Source: Dryocola sp051297175 (lineage in GTDB: Bacteria > Pseudomonadota > Gammaproteobacteria > Enterobacterales > Enterobacteriaceae). Taken from it: a stretch of DNA of 64,000 nt. Below are positions 57,428 to 64,000 of the stretch, piece after piece. The position numbers and the translations under genes are program-made. The DNA lies in the NCBI RefSeq assembly GCF_051297175.1, contig NZ_JBINNY010000001.1, forward strand, positions 4,464,001 through 4,528,000. The letters are read 5' to 3'. Under the pieces are notes generated by a model, which was not told the DNA's origin, did not search any database, and saw nothing but the letters and a program-made list of their open reading frames with translations. Each line of letters opens with the position of its first letter. Position 1 is the stretch's first letter.

Positions 57428-58846
57428 ATGAGTCAAAACGTATATCAATTTATCGACTTACAGCGCGTTGATCCGCCAAAGAAACCGCTCAAGATCCGTA
57501 AGATCGAATTTGTAGAAATTTATGAGCCGTTCTCGGAAGGCCAGGCCAAAGCACAGGCAGACCGCTGCCTGTCCTGCGGCAACCCGTACTGCGAATGGAA
57601 ATGCCCGGTTCATAACTACATTCCTAACTGGCTGAAGCTTGCCAACGAAGGGCGCATTATCGAAGCGGCTGAATTGTCTCACCAGACGAACAGCCTGCCA
57701 GAAGTGTGCGGCCGCGTTTGCCCGCAGGACCGCCTGTGTGAAGGCTCCTGCACGCTGAACGACGAGTTTGGCGCGGTCACCATCGGCAACATCGAGCGCT
57801 ATATCAACGATAAAGCGATCGAGATGGGCTGGAAGCCGGATCTGACCGGCGTGAAGCAAACCGGCAAACGCGTGGCGATTATCGGCGCGGGCCCGGCGGG
57901 CCTGGCCTGTGCGGACGTGCTGGCGCGCAACGGGGTGAAGGCGGTGGTTTATGACCGCCATCCGGAAATCGGCGGCCTGCTGACCTTCGGTATTCCGGCG
58001 TTCAAGCTGGAAAAAGAAGTGATGACCAAACGCCGCGAAATCTTCAGCGGCATGGGTATCGAATTCAAACTCAATACCGAAGTGGGCCGCGACGTCCACA
58101 TCGACGACCTGCTGAGCGAGTTTGACTCCGTGTTCCTGGGCGTGGGCACCTATCAGTCCATGCGCGGCGGTTTAGAGAATGAAGATGCGCCAGGCGTGTT
58201 CGACGCGCTGCCGTTCCTCATCGCCAATACCAAGCAGATCATGGGCTTCGGGGATTCTGCCGAAGAGCCGTACGTGAATATGGAAGGTAAACGCGTGGTG
58301 GTGCTGGGCGGCGGTGATACCGCGATGGACTGCGTGCGCACTTCCGTTCGCCAGGGCGCAACGCACGTTATCTGTGCCTATCGCCGTGACGAGGAGAACA
58401 TGCCGGGCTCACGCCGCGAGGTTAAAAACGCGCGTGAAGAAGGCGTGGAATTCCAGTTCAACGTGCAGCCGCTGGGCGTGGAGATTAACGCAAACGGTAA
58501 GGTATCAGGCGTGAAGTTTGCCCGTACCGAACTGGGCGCGCCGGATGCCAACGGCCGCCGTCGCCCGGAAATCGTCGCCGGTTCCGAGCACGTGGTGCCT
58601 GCCGATGCGGTGGTGATGGCGTTTGGCTTCCGTCCGCACAGCATGCAGTGGCTTGAGAAGCACAGCGTCGAGCTGGACAGCCAGGGCCGCATTATCGCCC
58701 CGGAAGGCAGCGAGAACGCGTTCCAGACCAGCAACCCGAAAATCTTCGCCGGTGGCGATGCGGTGCGCGGATCCGACCTTGTGGTGACGGCGATTGCCGA
58801 AGGCCGCAAGGCGGCAGACGGGATTTTGAATTTCCTCGAGGTGTAG
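57428..58846 (+). CDS. gltD: Glutamate synthase small subunit
   Basis: The 472-residue protein has N-terminal 4Fe-4S cysteines (CLSCGNPYCEWKCP, CGRVCPQDRLCEGSC) and two nucleotide-binding folds ([25 protein letters not shown]). It passes electrons from NADPH to GltB. It starts nine bases after gltB. E. coli's gltF is absent downstream. Confidence 0.98.
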   Translation: MSQNVYQFIDLQRVDPPKKPLKIRKIEFVEIYEPFSEGQAKAQADRCLSCGNPYCEWKCPVHNYIPNWLKLANEGRIIEAAELSHQTNSLPEVCGRVCPQDRLCEGSCTLNDEFGAVTIGNIERYINDKAIEMGWKPDLTGVKQTGKRVAIIGAGPAGLACADVLARNGVKAVVYDRHPEIGGLLTFGIPAFKLEKEVMTKRREIFSGMGIEFKLNTEVGRDVHIDDLLSEFDSVFLGVGTYQSMRGGLENEDAPGVFDALPFLIANTKQIMGFGDSAEEPYVNMEGKRVVVLGGGDTAMDCVRTSVRQGATHVICAYRRDEENMPGSRREVKNAREEGVEFQFNVQPLGVEINANGKVSGVKFARTELGAPDANGRRRPEIVAGSEHVVPADAVVMAFGFRPHSMQWLEKHSVELDSQGRIIAPEGSENAFQTSNPKIFAGGDAVRGSDLVVTAIAEGRKAADGILNFLEV

Positions 58847-58850
58847 TTTG

Positions 58851-58926
58851 TGTCGGGTGGCGCATTATTAACCAGCCGACAAACCTCGTAAAAACGTAGG
58901 GTGGATAAGCGTAAGCGCCATCCACC
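58851..58926 (+). repeat. Single BIME unit after gltD
   Basis: TGTCGGGTGGCGCATTATT... followed by GTAGGGTGGATAAGCG...GCCATCCACC repeats the two-REP architecture of the 85-bp array at 15.7-16.2 kb in one 76-bp copy. Confidence 0.75.
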
Positions 58927-58937
58927 AACTTTGTTAA

Positions 58938-58969
58938 AAAGCCCGGAAGTAATCCTCCGGGCTTTTTTT
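58938..58969. terminator. Bidirectional terminator between gltD and nanQ
   Basis: AAGCCCGGA and TCCGGGCTT pair around GTAATCC, with a seven-T run on the plus side and a T-run on the minus side. It lies at the convergent junction. Confidence 0.9.
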
Positions 58970-59435
58970 ATCCCTCAAGCACGCTGCGGTGCACCTTTAT
59001 CACCACTTTCTTAATCTCCTCCGACTCGTCCACTACGCACCCCGGCCTGTGGGGCTCAAGCGGCATAAACACGGCGAACTGGCCCGGGCGCAGCGTGAGC
59101 GTTTGTTCCGCTCCTATGCGGCTACACAGCTGGTAGTCCTCTTCGACGTGTAACTCTTCACAGCCTCGCGCGCTTTCATACAGGCCATAAAAAATCCGCT
59201 CGCTGCCCTTTAGCAGCACCTGAATATCGATGTACTCGCGATGCTGCTCGGCTTTTTTCTCTTCGGCCGGCCGGGTGGCGAACTCCATTACGTTCATAAA
59301 CATCGTTTCGCCCTGTAGCGGATAGCTTCCCGGCGCCTTGTGCTGCGGATTTTCCGCCAGCGCCAGGCGAATGGCTTTGATCAATGCCGCGGGCAATCCT
59401 GCGGACTCAGGGTAGAGGCTCTCTCCGATAATCAT
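58968..59435 (-). CDS. nanQ: N-acetylneuraminate anomerase NanQ (YhcH)
   Basis: The 155-residue YhcH/YjgK/YiaL-family beta-barrel shows HREYIDIQVLLKGSERI and PHRPGCVVDESEEIKKVVIKV. It speeds opening of cyclic sialic acid. It is last in the nan operon; its start overlaps the nanK stop by four bases. Confidence 0.93.
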   Translation of the reverse strand: MIIGESLYPESAGLPAALIKAIRLALAENPQHKAPGSYPLQGETMFMNVMEFATRPAEEKKAEQHREYIDIQVLLKGSERIFYGLYESARGCEELHVEEDYQLCSRIGAEQTLTLRPGQFAVFMPLEPHRPGCVVDESEEIKKVVIKVHRSVLEG

Positions 59436-60307
59436 GATATGACTTCCTGTGCTAAAAGCGCGGCCCCGAGGAGGCCGGCATTGTGTTGATGGCGAGCAGC
59501 GAGCAGCGGAACGCGATAGATTGCAGGCTCCTCTTGAAGACAGGTGCGAACCGCATCGAGATACCCTTCGCTCAGGCCGACACTGCCGCCGATAACGACG
59601 CGCTGGCAGTCGGTTGTTGCCTTCACATCGGCAATCAGCCTCGCCAGCACCTGGGCCGAGCGCTGCTTTAACGCGGTGGCCTGTGCATGTCCCCGCGCCG
59701 CGAGGGAAAAGATCGATTTGGCATCTTTTCCTGCCAAATCACCCGTTGCCCCAGCCGCGATGCCGCGCCCGGAGGCGATTGCCTCTACGCAGCCTGTGCG
59801 CCCGCAGCCGCAGCGCGGCCCGTTTGGGTCGGCAAGCGTATGGCCGAGGTGGCCCGCAAGCCCGCCCGCGCCCGGCAGCAGCCTGCCGCCGCTGATGATG
59901 CCGCCCCCGACGCCCGTTGAAACCGTTAGAAAGACCATCTCTTCGATATCTTCCCGCAGTGAACGATACTCCGCCCAGGCCGCAGCCTGTGCATCGTTCA
60001 CCGCGATGCAGGGCAATCGGGCCAGGCGCGCCACCGTTTCAACCAGCGGGAAGCGGGCAAGGCCGCCGAGATTTTCCGGGTTAATGGCGTTAAGCACGCC
60101 ATTTTGAATGATTCCCGTGGAGGCGATCGCCACACGCTGCGCCCCCGCTACCAGCGGAGCGATCAGTTCTGCAAGGCTCGCCTCGAGCGCGTCTGGCGTT
60201 TTGCTGGCAGGCGTGGGTAGCTCACGCCTTGCGATAATATTCTGCTGACCGTCTACCCGCGCGGCGGCGAGTTTAGTGCCGCCGAGGTCGATAGCTAACG
60301 TGCTCAT
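59432..60307 (-). CDS. nanK: N-acetylmannosamine kinase
   Basis: The 291-residue ROK-family kinase has the ATP loop LAIDLGGTKLAAARVD and the zinc motif GHTLADPNGPRCGCGRTGC. It makes ManNAc-6-phosphate. Its start overlaps the nanT stop by four bases, leaving no room for nanE, which lies between the two genes in E. coli. Confidence 0.95.
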   Translation of the reverse strand: MSTLAIDLGGTKLAAARVDGQQNIIARRELPTPASKTPDALEASLAELIAPLVAGAQRVAIASTGIIQNGVLNAINPENLGGLARFPLVETVARLARLPCIAVNDAQAAAWAEYRSLREDIEEMVFLTVSTGVGGGIISGGRLLPGAGGLAGHLGHTLADPNGPRCGCGRTGCVEAIASGRGIAAGATGDLAGKDAKSIFSLAARGHAQATALKQRSAQVLARLIADVKATTDCQRVVIGGSVGLSEGYLDAVRTCLQEEPAIYRVPLLAARHQHNAGLLGAALLAQEVIS

Positions 60308-61794
60308 TTCACCACCTTGTGAACCAGAGCCGCTTTACGGGCTGGCTGCCGCGCACCGCTAAACGGCCTGCCGTCTACGGCATCATGGGTGCGAACGGCC
60401 TGCGGATGTATCCAGCGCTGGATGCGCGACGGCATATCAAGGCCGATAAGCAGGATCACCACAAAGGTCAGGCTGAACGACAGCGAGGCCAGCGCGGTGC
60501 CTAAATCAAGGCGTTGGGCGATGGTCGCGCCGATGACCGGTGCAAGCGCCCCGCCGAGCGCGCCGACGTTATAGGTGAAGCCCAGGCCTGCCGCGCGCTG
60601 TTCGGTATCGAAATATCCCCCGATAAGCTTGGGCAGAATGCCGGATATCCCCTGGCCGAGCATCTGCTGGAAGAACAGCAGCAGGCCCAGCACCCAGATG
60701 TTTCCGCCGCCAATGGCGAACACCGGAATTATCAGCAGCTGCGAAACCAGCAGGCTGCAAACGTAGGCTTTTCGCGTGCCCAGCCAGTCGCCGAGGAAGC
60801 CGCCCACGCAGCAGCCAACCGCCGCGCCGAAGCCGCTAAAGAACAGCACGTGGGCAACCGTCGCGGGATCGTAGAGCAGTTCAGTTTTCAGATAAGTGGG
60901 CAGCAGCGCCTGAATCGGCCAGGAGTAGAGGAAGGCGAAGAACACCACCACCATCAGCGTGACGCCCGTCGGCCAGCGCTTGCCGCTGCTTTGCACCATA
61001 AAGCTGATGAAAACCCCGGCACAGATAAGCCCCAGTACGGCAATCAGCGCCGCGTTGCCCAGATTGCCCGCGAAGCAGAAGTAGAGCGCGGCCGCAACCA
61101 CGCCGGTCAGGGCGATGTTAAGGATTCTGTGTTCACCGCGATAAAGAATATCAACCATGGTTTTAACCGGTTTTTTATCGGCAAACTTCTCGTGCCAGTC
61201 TTCCGCCTCGGGGATATTTTTCCGCAGCCACAGGGCGAAGATAATCGGCAGAATGCCGATGAAAAACAGGGCGCGCCAGCCCCACACCGGGACCACAACG
61301 CTGTAGACCTGAGCGGCCAGCACGGCGCCAACGGAGAAGCCGGAGATTAAAAAACCGCTCGCTTTGTTGCGCAGGTGCTTTGGCCAGCTTTCGATAACGT
61401 AGGTCGCGCTGGAGCCGTATTCCCCCGCCATCCCCATGCCGATCACCAGGCGGGCGATAAACATTGTCGTAAAGCCAGGCGCAAAGCCGCAGGCCAGGGT
61501 GCCCACGGAGAACAGGACGATGCTGGTGATCATCGCAAGCTTGCGCCCGTAGCGGTCGCCCATCGCGCCAAGCACCAGGCCGCCAAACCAGCGGGAGATA
61601 AACGCCGCCGAGATAAGGCTCGCGGCCTGTACGGTGGTCAGGCCAAATTCACTTTGTATTTCGGTAAGGACTAACGCTATCAGGACAAAATCAAAACCAT
61701 CCAGCAAGTAGCCGATCCAGGCGGCGGAAAAGGCCTTCCACTGCGGCTTTGTTAAATGGCGATACCACGGGATCTGTTGGGTAGTGTTATTCAT
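60304..61794 (-). CDS. nanT: Sialic acid:proton symporter NanT
   Basis: The 496-residue major-facilitator protein matches E. coli NanT, which has 14 membrane segments. GYLLDGFDFVLIALVLTEIQ and GDRYGRKLAMI are typical. It imports N-acetylneuraminate. It lies 85 bases downstream of nanA. Confidence 0.96.
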   Translation of the reverse strand: MNNTTQQIPWYRHLTKPQWKAFSAAWIGYLLDGFDFVLIALVLTEIQSEFGLTTVQAASLISAAFISRWFGGLVLGAMGDRYGRKLAMITSIVLFSVGTLACGFAPGFTTMFIARLVIGMGMAGEYGSSATYVIESWPKHLRNKASGFLISGFSVGAVLAAQVYSVVVPVWGWRALFFIGILPIIFALWLRKNIPEAEDWHEKFADKKPVKTMVDILYRGEHRILNIALTGVVAAALYFCFAGNLGNAALIAVLGLICAGVFISFMVQSSGKRWPTGVTLMVVVFFAFLYSWPIQALLPTYLKTELLYDPATVAHVLFFSGFGAAVGCCVGGFLGDWLGTRKAYVCSLLVSQLLIIPVFAIGGGNIWVLGLLLFFQQMLGQGISGILPKLIGGYFDTEQRAAGLGFTYNVGALGGALAPVIGATIAQRLDLGTALASLSFSLTFVVILLIGLDMPSRIQRWIHPQAVRTHDAVDGRPFSGARQPARKAALVHKVVK

Positions 61795-61854
61795 AAAGCA
61801 CTCCCGGCGCGGAGGGGAAATCCGCCCTTTGGTTAAGTCTGATTAGGGGTGAGA

Positions 61855-61874
61855 GATGCCGGTTGCCCGGCATC
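61855..61874. other. Intercistronic hairpin between nanA and nanT
   Basis: GATGCCGG-TTGC-CCGGCATC is a perfect 8-bp stem with no T-run. It may protect or process the mRNA after nanA. Confidence 0.5.
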
Positions 61875-61879
61875 GTTTA

Positions 61880-62779
61880 TCAGAAGGTTGCGCGTTCAGC
61901 CTGCAGTTCAGCCGCCAGCGCTTTCAGCTCAGGCAGGTACTGCTCGTCCACGGGCGCGAAAGGCTTGCGACACAGCGGCACGGCGACGATATCCATATAG
62001 TGCAGCAGCGTTTTCAGCCCACGGAAGACGCCGACTTTAATCAGCAGATCGATAACTTTGTTGCACTCGCTTTGCAGCCGCATGGCGCGCTGTACATCGC
62101 CTTCCTGCACCGCACGCCTGATGGCCAGATAACGCCAGCCCATAACGTTGTAAGTGCTGCCAATGCCGCCGTCTGCGCCAGCCATCAGCCCGGAGGCAAA
62201 GATCTCGTCGTAGCCGTTGTAGAGCACCAGATCGGGATGCGCGCGGCGGATCTTTTCCATCTCGTAGAGATCGCCGGAGGTTTGCTTCAGCGCGCCAACG
62301 CCCGGCAGGCCGATAAGCGTTCCGATTTGCTCGAGCGTCAGCCTGACGCCGCTCAGCGCAGGAATGTTGTAGACCACCATCGGCAGACCGCCGGAGGCGT
62401 CAATGACCGCGCGATAGTGGTCGCAGTGTTCGTTAAAGCTGAAAGGATAGTAGAAAGGCGTGACGGCGGAGACGGCGTCAAAACCGTAGCGGTGCGCCGC
62501 GCCTGCCAGCGTCTGGCTTTCCTGGGTGCTGATTGCGCCGACGTGGGCAATCAGCGTCACCTTCCCTTTTGCCTCTTCGGCGACGATTTCCAATACCTGC
62601 TCGCGCTCTTTTGCGTTCTGCAGGAACGCCTCCCCCGTCGAACCACCGACGTAAAGACCGTCTACGCCCTGCTCAACGTTGAAACGCACCAGGCGGCGCA
62701 GGCTATCGACGTCGATCTGCTGCTGCTGGTTGAAAGGGGTAAGCAGTGCGGGCATCACGCCCCGGAGATTGTGTTTCAT
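61880..62779 (-). CDS. nanA: N-acetylneuraminate lyase
   Basis: The 299-residue class I aldolase has the Schiff-base Lys in GALKQTSGDL, the Tyr in VVYNIPALSG, and GGSTGEAFL. It splits sialic acid into ManNAc and pyruvate. It is the first gene of nanA-nanT-nanK-nanQ. Confidence 0.97.
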   Translation of the reverse strand: MKHNLRGVMPALLTPFNQQQQIDVDSLRRLVRFNVEQGVDGLYVGGSTGEAFLQNAKEREQVLEIVAEEAKGKVTLIAHVGAISTQESQTLAGAAHRYGFDAVSAVTPFYYPFSFNEHCDHYRAVIDASGGLPMVVYNIPALSGVRLTLEQIGTLIGLPGVGALKQTSGDLYEMEKIRRAHPDLVLYNGYDEIFASGLMAGADGGIGSTYNVMGWRYLAIRRAVQEGDVQRAMRLQSECNKVIDLLIKVGVFRGLKTLLHYMDIVAVPLCRKPFAPVDEQYLPELKALAAELQAERATF

Positions 62780-62816
62780 AAACGCCTCTTTATTGTCTGG
62801 TTTTTAAACATAAAGA

Positions 62817-62839
62817 TATACCTTTATACCTGTTATACC
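62817..62839 (-). promoter_or_regulatory. NanR operator (three GGTATA repeats)
   Basis: On the minus strand GGTATA occurs three times (62834-62839, 62825-62830, 62817-62822), spaced by 9 and 8 bases, as in the E. coli nanA operator bound by NanR. It is 38 bases upstream of nanA. Confidence 0.9.
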
Positions 62840-62878
62840 AGATCGAAAAGTAAACACCACATTCTCGGATCGTCAGGA

Positions 62879-62894
62879 TGTGATCCTGTTCATA
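62879..62894 (-). promoter_or_regulatory. Candidate CRP site for nanA
   Basis: TGTGA-TCCTGT-TCATA on the plus strand (palindromic class) lies about 50 bases upstream of the NanR operator, the position expected for catabolite activation. Confidence 0.45.
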
Positions 62895-62956
62895 TGAAAT
62901 TATTATGGGTGTTCGGGCGTTGCCGTAAAACTTGTGATGAAGAACAGCTAACGGCG

Positions 62957-63739
62957 CTACTTCTTATCTCCGCGCCTGCGTGGGGAAGCGTAGTAAGCAG
63001 CAAAGACGCTTTTTAGGTGGGCCTTTAGCGCGGCGTCGGCCGCATCGGGATCGCGTGCCTGAATCGCTTTGAAGATCGCAATATGCTGCTGATAGCTGAC
63101 GTTGTTATGCGCGTACAGCTCTTCCTGAGGAACGGAAGGACGGGCCGCGATCAGCCAGTCCAGCAGCGCAATGTGTACGGCCATAAATATGGGGTTTGCC
63201 GGGATTTCTGCCAGTTCGCGGTGGAATTCGATATCGGATCTGATAAACAGATCGTTGTCGTCCAGCGCCTGGCTGTTCATTTCCAGCGCCTGCCCAAGAC
63301 GCGCGATTTGTTCTTCGGTGGCAAATTCCGCCGCGTAGCGAACCAGGCTGGACTCGAAAAACATCCTCAGCTGTTCGAAATGGGCGATACCGCCGGGACG
63401 GGCGAGAAAGTCTTTCGCAACGCCGGACAGCTCGCCAATGATCGTATCTGCCGAAGGGCGTGAAACGCGGGCGCGTTCGCCGTTGCTTATCTGCACCAGG
63501 CCTTTACGCTTAAGGGCGGCCAGCGCTTCGCGAACGGAGGGACGACCGACGTTGAAGAAGGCCATCAGCTCGCGCTCGGAGGGCAGCTGTTCGCCTTCGC
63601 CAAACTCACGGCGGCGAATCATCTGCTCTAGCTCTTCTTCCACCATTTCTGAGAGCTTTTTACGCGCGAGCGGGCGACGGCGCATCGCTTGTCCGATGGT
63701 TTCAGTCGTCTGTGCTGGCTGGTCGTCAAATTTGCTCAT
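62957..63739 (-). CDS. nanR: Sialic-acid regulon repressor NanR
   Basis: The 260-residue GntR/FadR-family regulator has a winged helix (LPSERELMAFFNVGRPSVREALAALKRKG) after a longer N-terminal arm and an FCD effector domain. It represses nan genes until sialic acid binds. It lies just upstream of nanA in the same direction, with the operator between. Confidence 0.96.
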   Translation of the reverse strand: MSKFDDQPAQTTETIGQAMRRRPLARKKLSEMVEEELEQMIRRREFGEGEQLPSERELMAFFNVGRPSVREALAALKRKGLVQISNGERARVSRPSADTIIGELSGVAKDFLARPGGIAHFEQLRMFFESSLVRYAAEFATEEQIARLGQALEMNSQALDDNDLFIRSDIEFHRELAEIPANPIFMAVHIALLDWLIAARPSVPQEELYAHNNVSYQQHIAIFKAIQARDPDAADAALKAHLKSVFAAYYASPRRRGDKK

Positions 63740-63852
63740 AGCGTCAGAATAAGGCCGTTTAGGTGGGAGTGAGTAAGAAATATGCTTTTAAATCATAACA
63801 CAGCAAACCCGGACTTACGAAGCGAGCGGCCTGGCGGGATTGCGGCAATAAA

Positions 63853-63876
63853 AAAGCCAGTCATCAGACTGGCTTT
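63853..63876 (-). terminator. sspB terminator
   Basis: AAAGCCAGTC-TGAT-GACTGGCTTT on the minus strand followed by a T-rich tail, six bases after the sspB stop. Confidence 0.9.
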
Positions 63877-63881
63877 CGGGA

Positions 63882-64000
63882 TTACTTCACTACGCGCAGA
63901 GCCGGGCGGCCGCCGCGCGGAGGAGGATCGTCGTCCGGGCTGTTGTCGTCTTCATCGTGATCCGGGCGATCGCCATCAATCACCTGCATCACCGTTTCCG
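63882..64000 (-). CDS. sspB: ClpXP adaptor SspB, C-terminal fragment
   Basis: Only the last 38 residues are in the window: an acidic linker (DGDRPDHDEDDNSPDDD) and the conserved ClpX-binding tail RGGRPALRVVK. SspB brings ssrA-tagged proteins to ClpXP. In E. coli dcuD lies between nanR and sspB; it is absent here. Confidence 0.95.
   Translation of the reverse strand, partial: ETVMQVIDGDRPDHDEDDNSPDDDPPPRGGRPALRVVK

Overview
The window is chromosomal DNA of a member of the Enterobacteriaceae that is not E. coli. Nearly every gene has a recognisable E. coli orthologue with the same local order, but synteny is rearranged, G+C is high outside the first kilobase, and REP/BIME repeats of an Enterobacter/Cronobacter-like type are frequent. 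I do not name a genus.

Left edge (1-1120): AT-rich accessory DNA ending at tRNA-Leu(CAA), leuX. It holds the 3' end of a type I restriction gene (hsdR) and an orphan ribbon-helix-helix antitoxin with its own operator-like palindrome. leuX is a classic genomic-island insertion point, and the island lies on the 3' side of the tRNA as expected. Between leuX and ahr, which are neighbours in E. coli, sits a translationally coupled HNH-nuclease/SAM-methyltransferase pair (1479-3079). This is the best candidate here for an undescribed system.

3.2-16.2 kb: ahr, an ATP-dependent dihydroxyacetone kinase, yjgR, a RafY-like sugar porin, fadH, rlmG, ygjP, ygjR, and alx with its Mn/pH-responsive leader. 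Six perfectly phased 85-bp BIME repeats follow. 16.4-24 kb: sstT, ygjV and the hexuronate regulon (uxaCA divergent from exuT, then exuR) with ExuR- and CRP-like sites. 24-34 kb: yqjA-mzrA, yqjCDEK, yqjF, yqjG, yhaH, yhaJ, yhaK, the tiny yhaL, and cyuPA (yhaO-yhaM).

34-52 kb: an envelope and nitrogen-PTS core. murA, ibaG and the mlaFEDCB phospholipid-transport operon are on the minus strand. yrbG-kdsD-kdsC-lptCAB-rpoN-hpf-ptsN-rapZ-ptsO are on the plus strand. mtgA-elbB, the ArcZ sRNA, arcB and yhcC follow. 52-59 kb: gltBD with a long leader containing an Arg-rich upstream ORF that overlaps the gltB start. 59-64 kb: the sialic-acid operon nanA-nanT-nanK-nanQ with nanR and its triple-repeat operator, but without nanE; the window ends in the 3' part of sspB.

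Compared with E. coli, two joins are new: yjgR-porin-fadH and cyuP-murA. Several E. coli neighbours (gltF and following genes, dcuD, sfsB, nanE) are absent at these positions.
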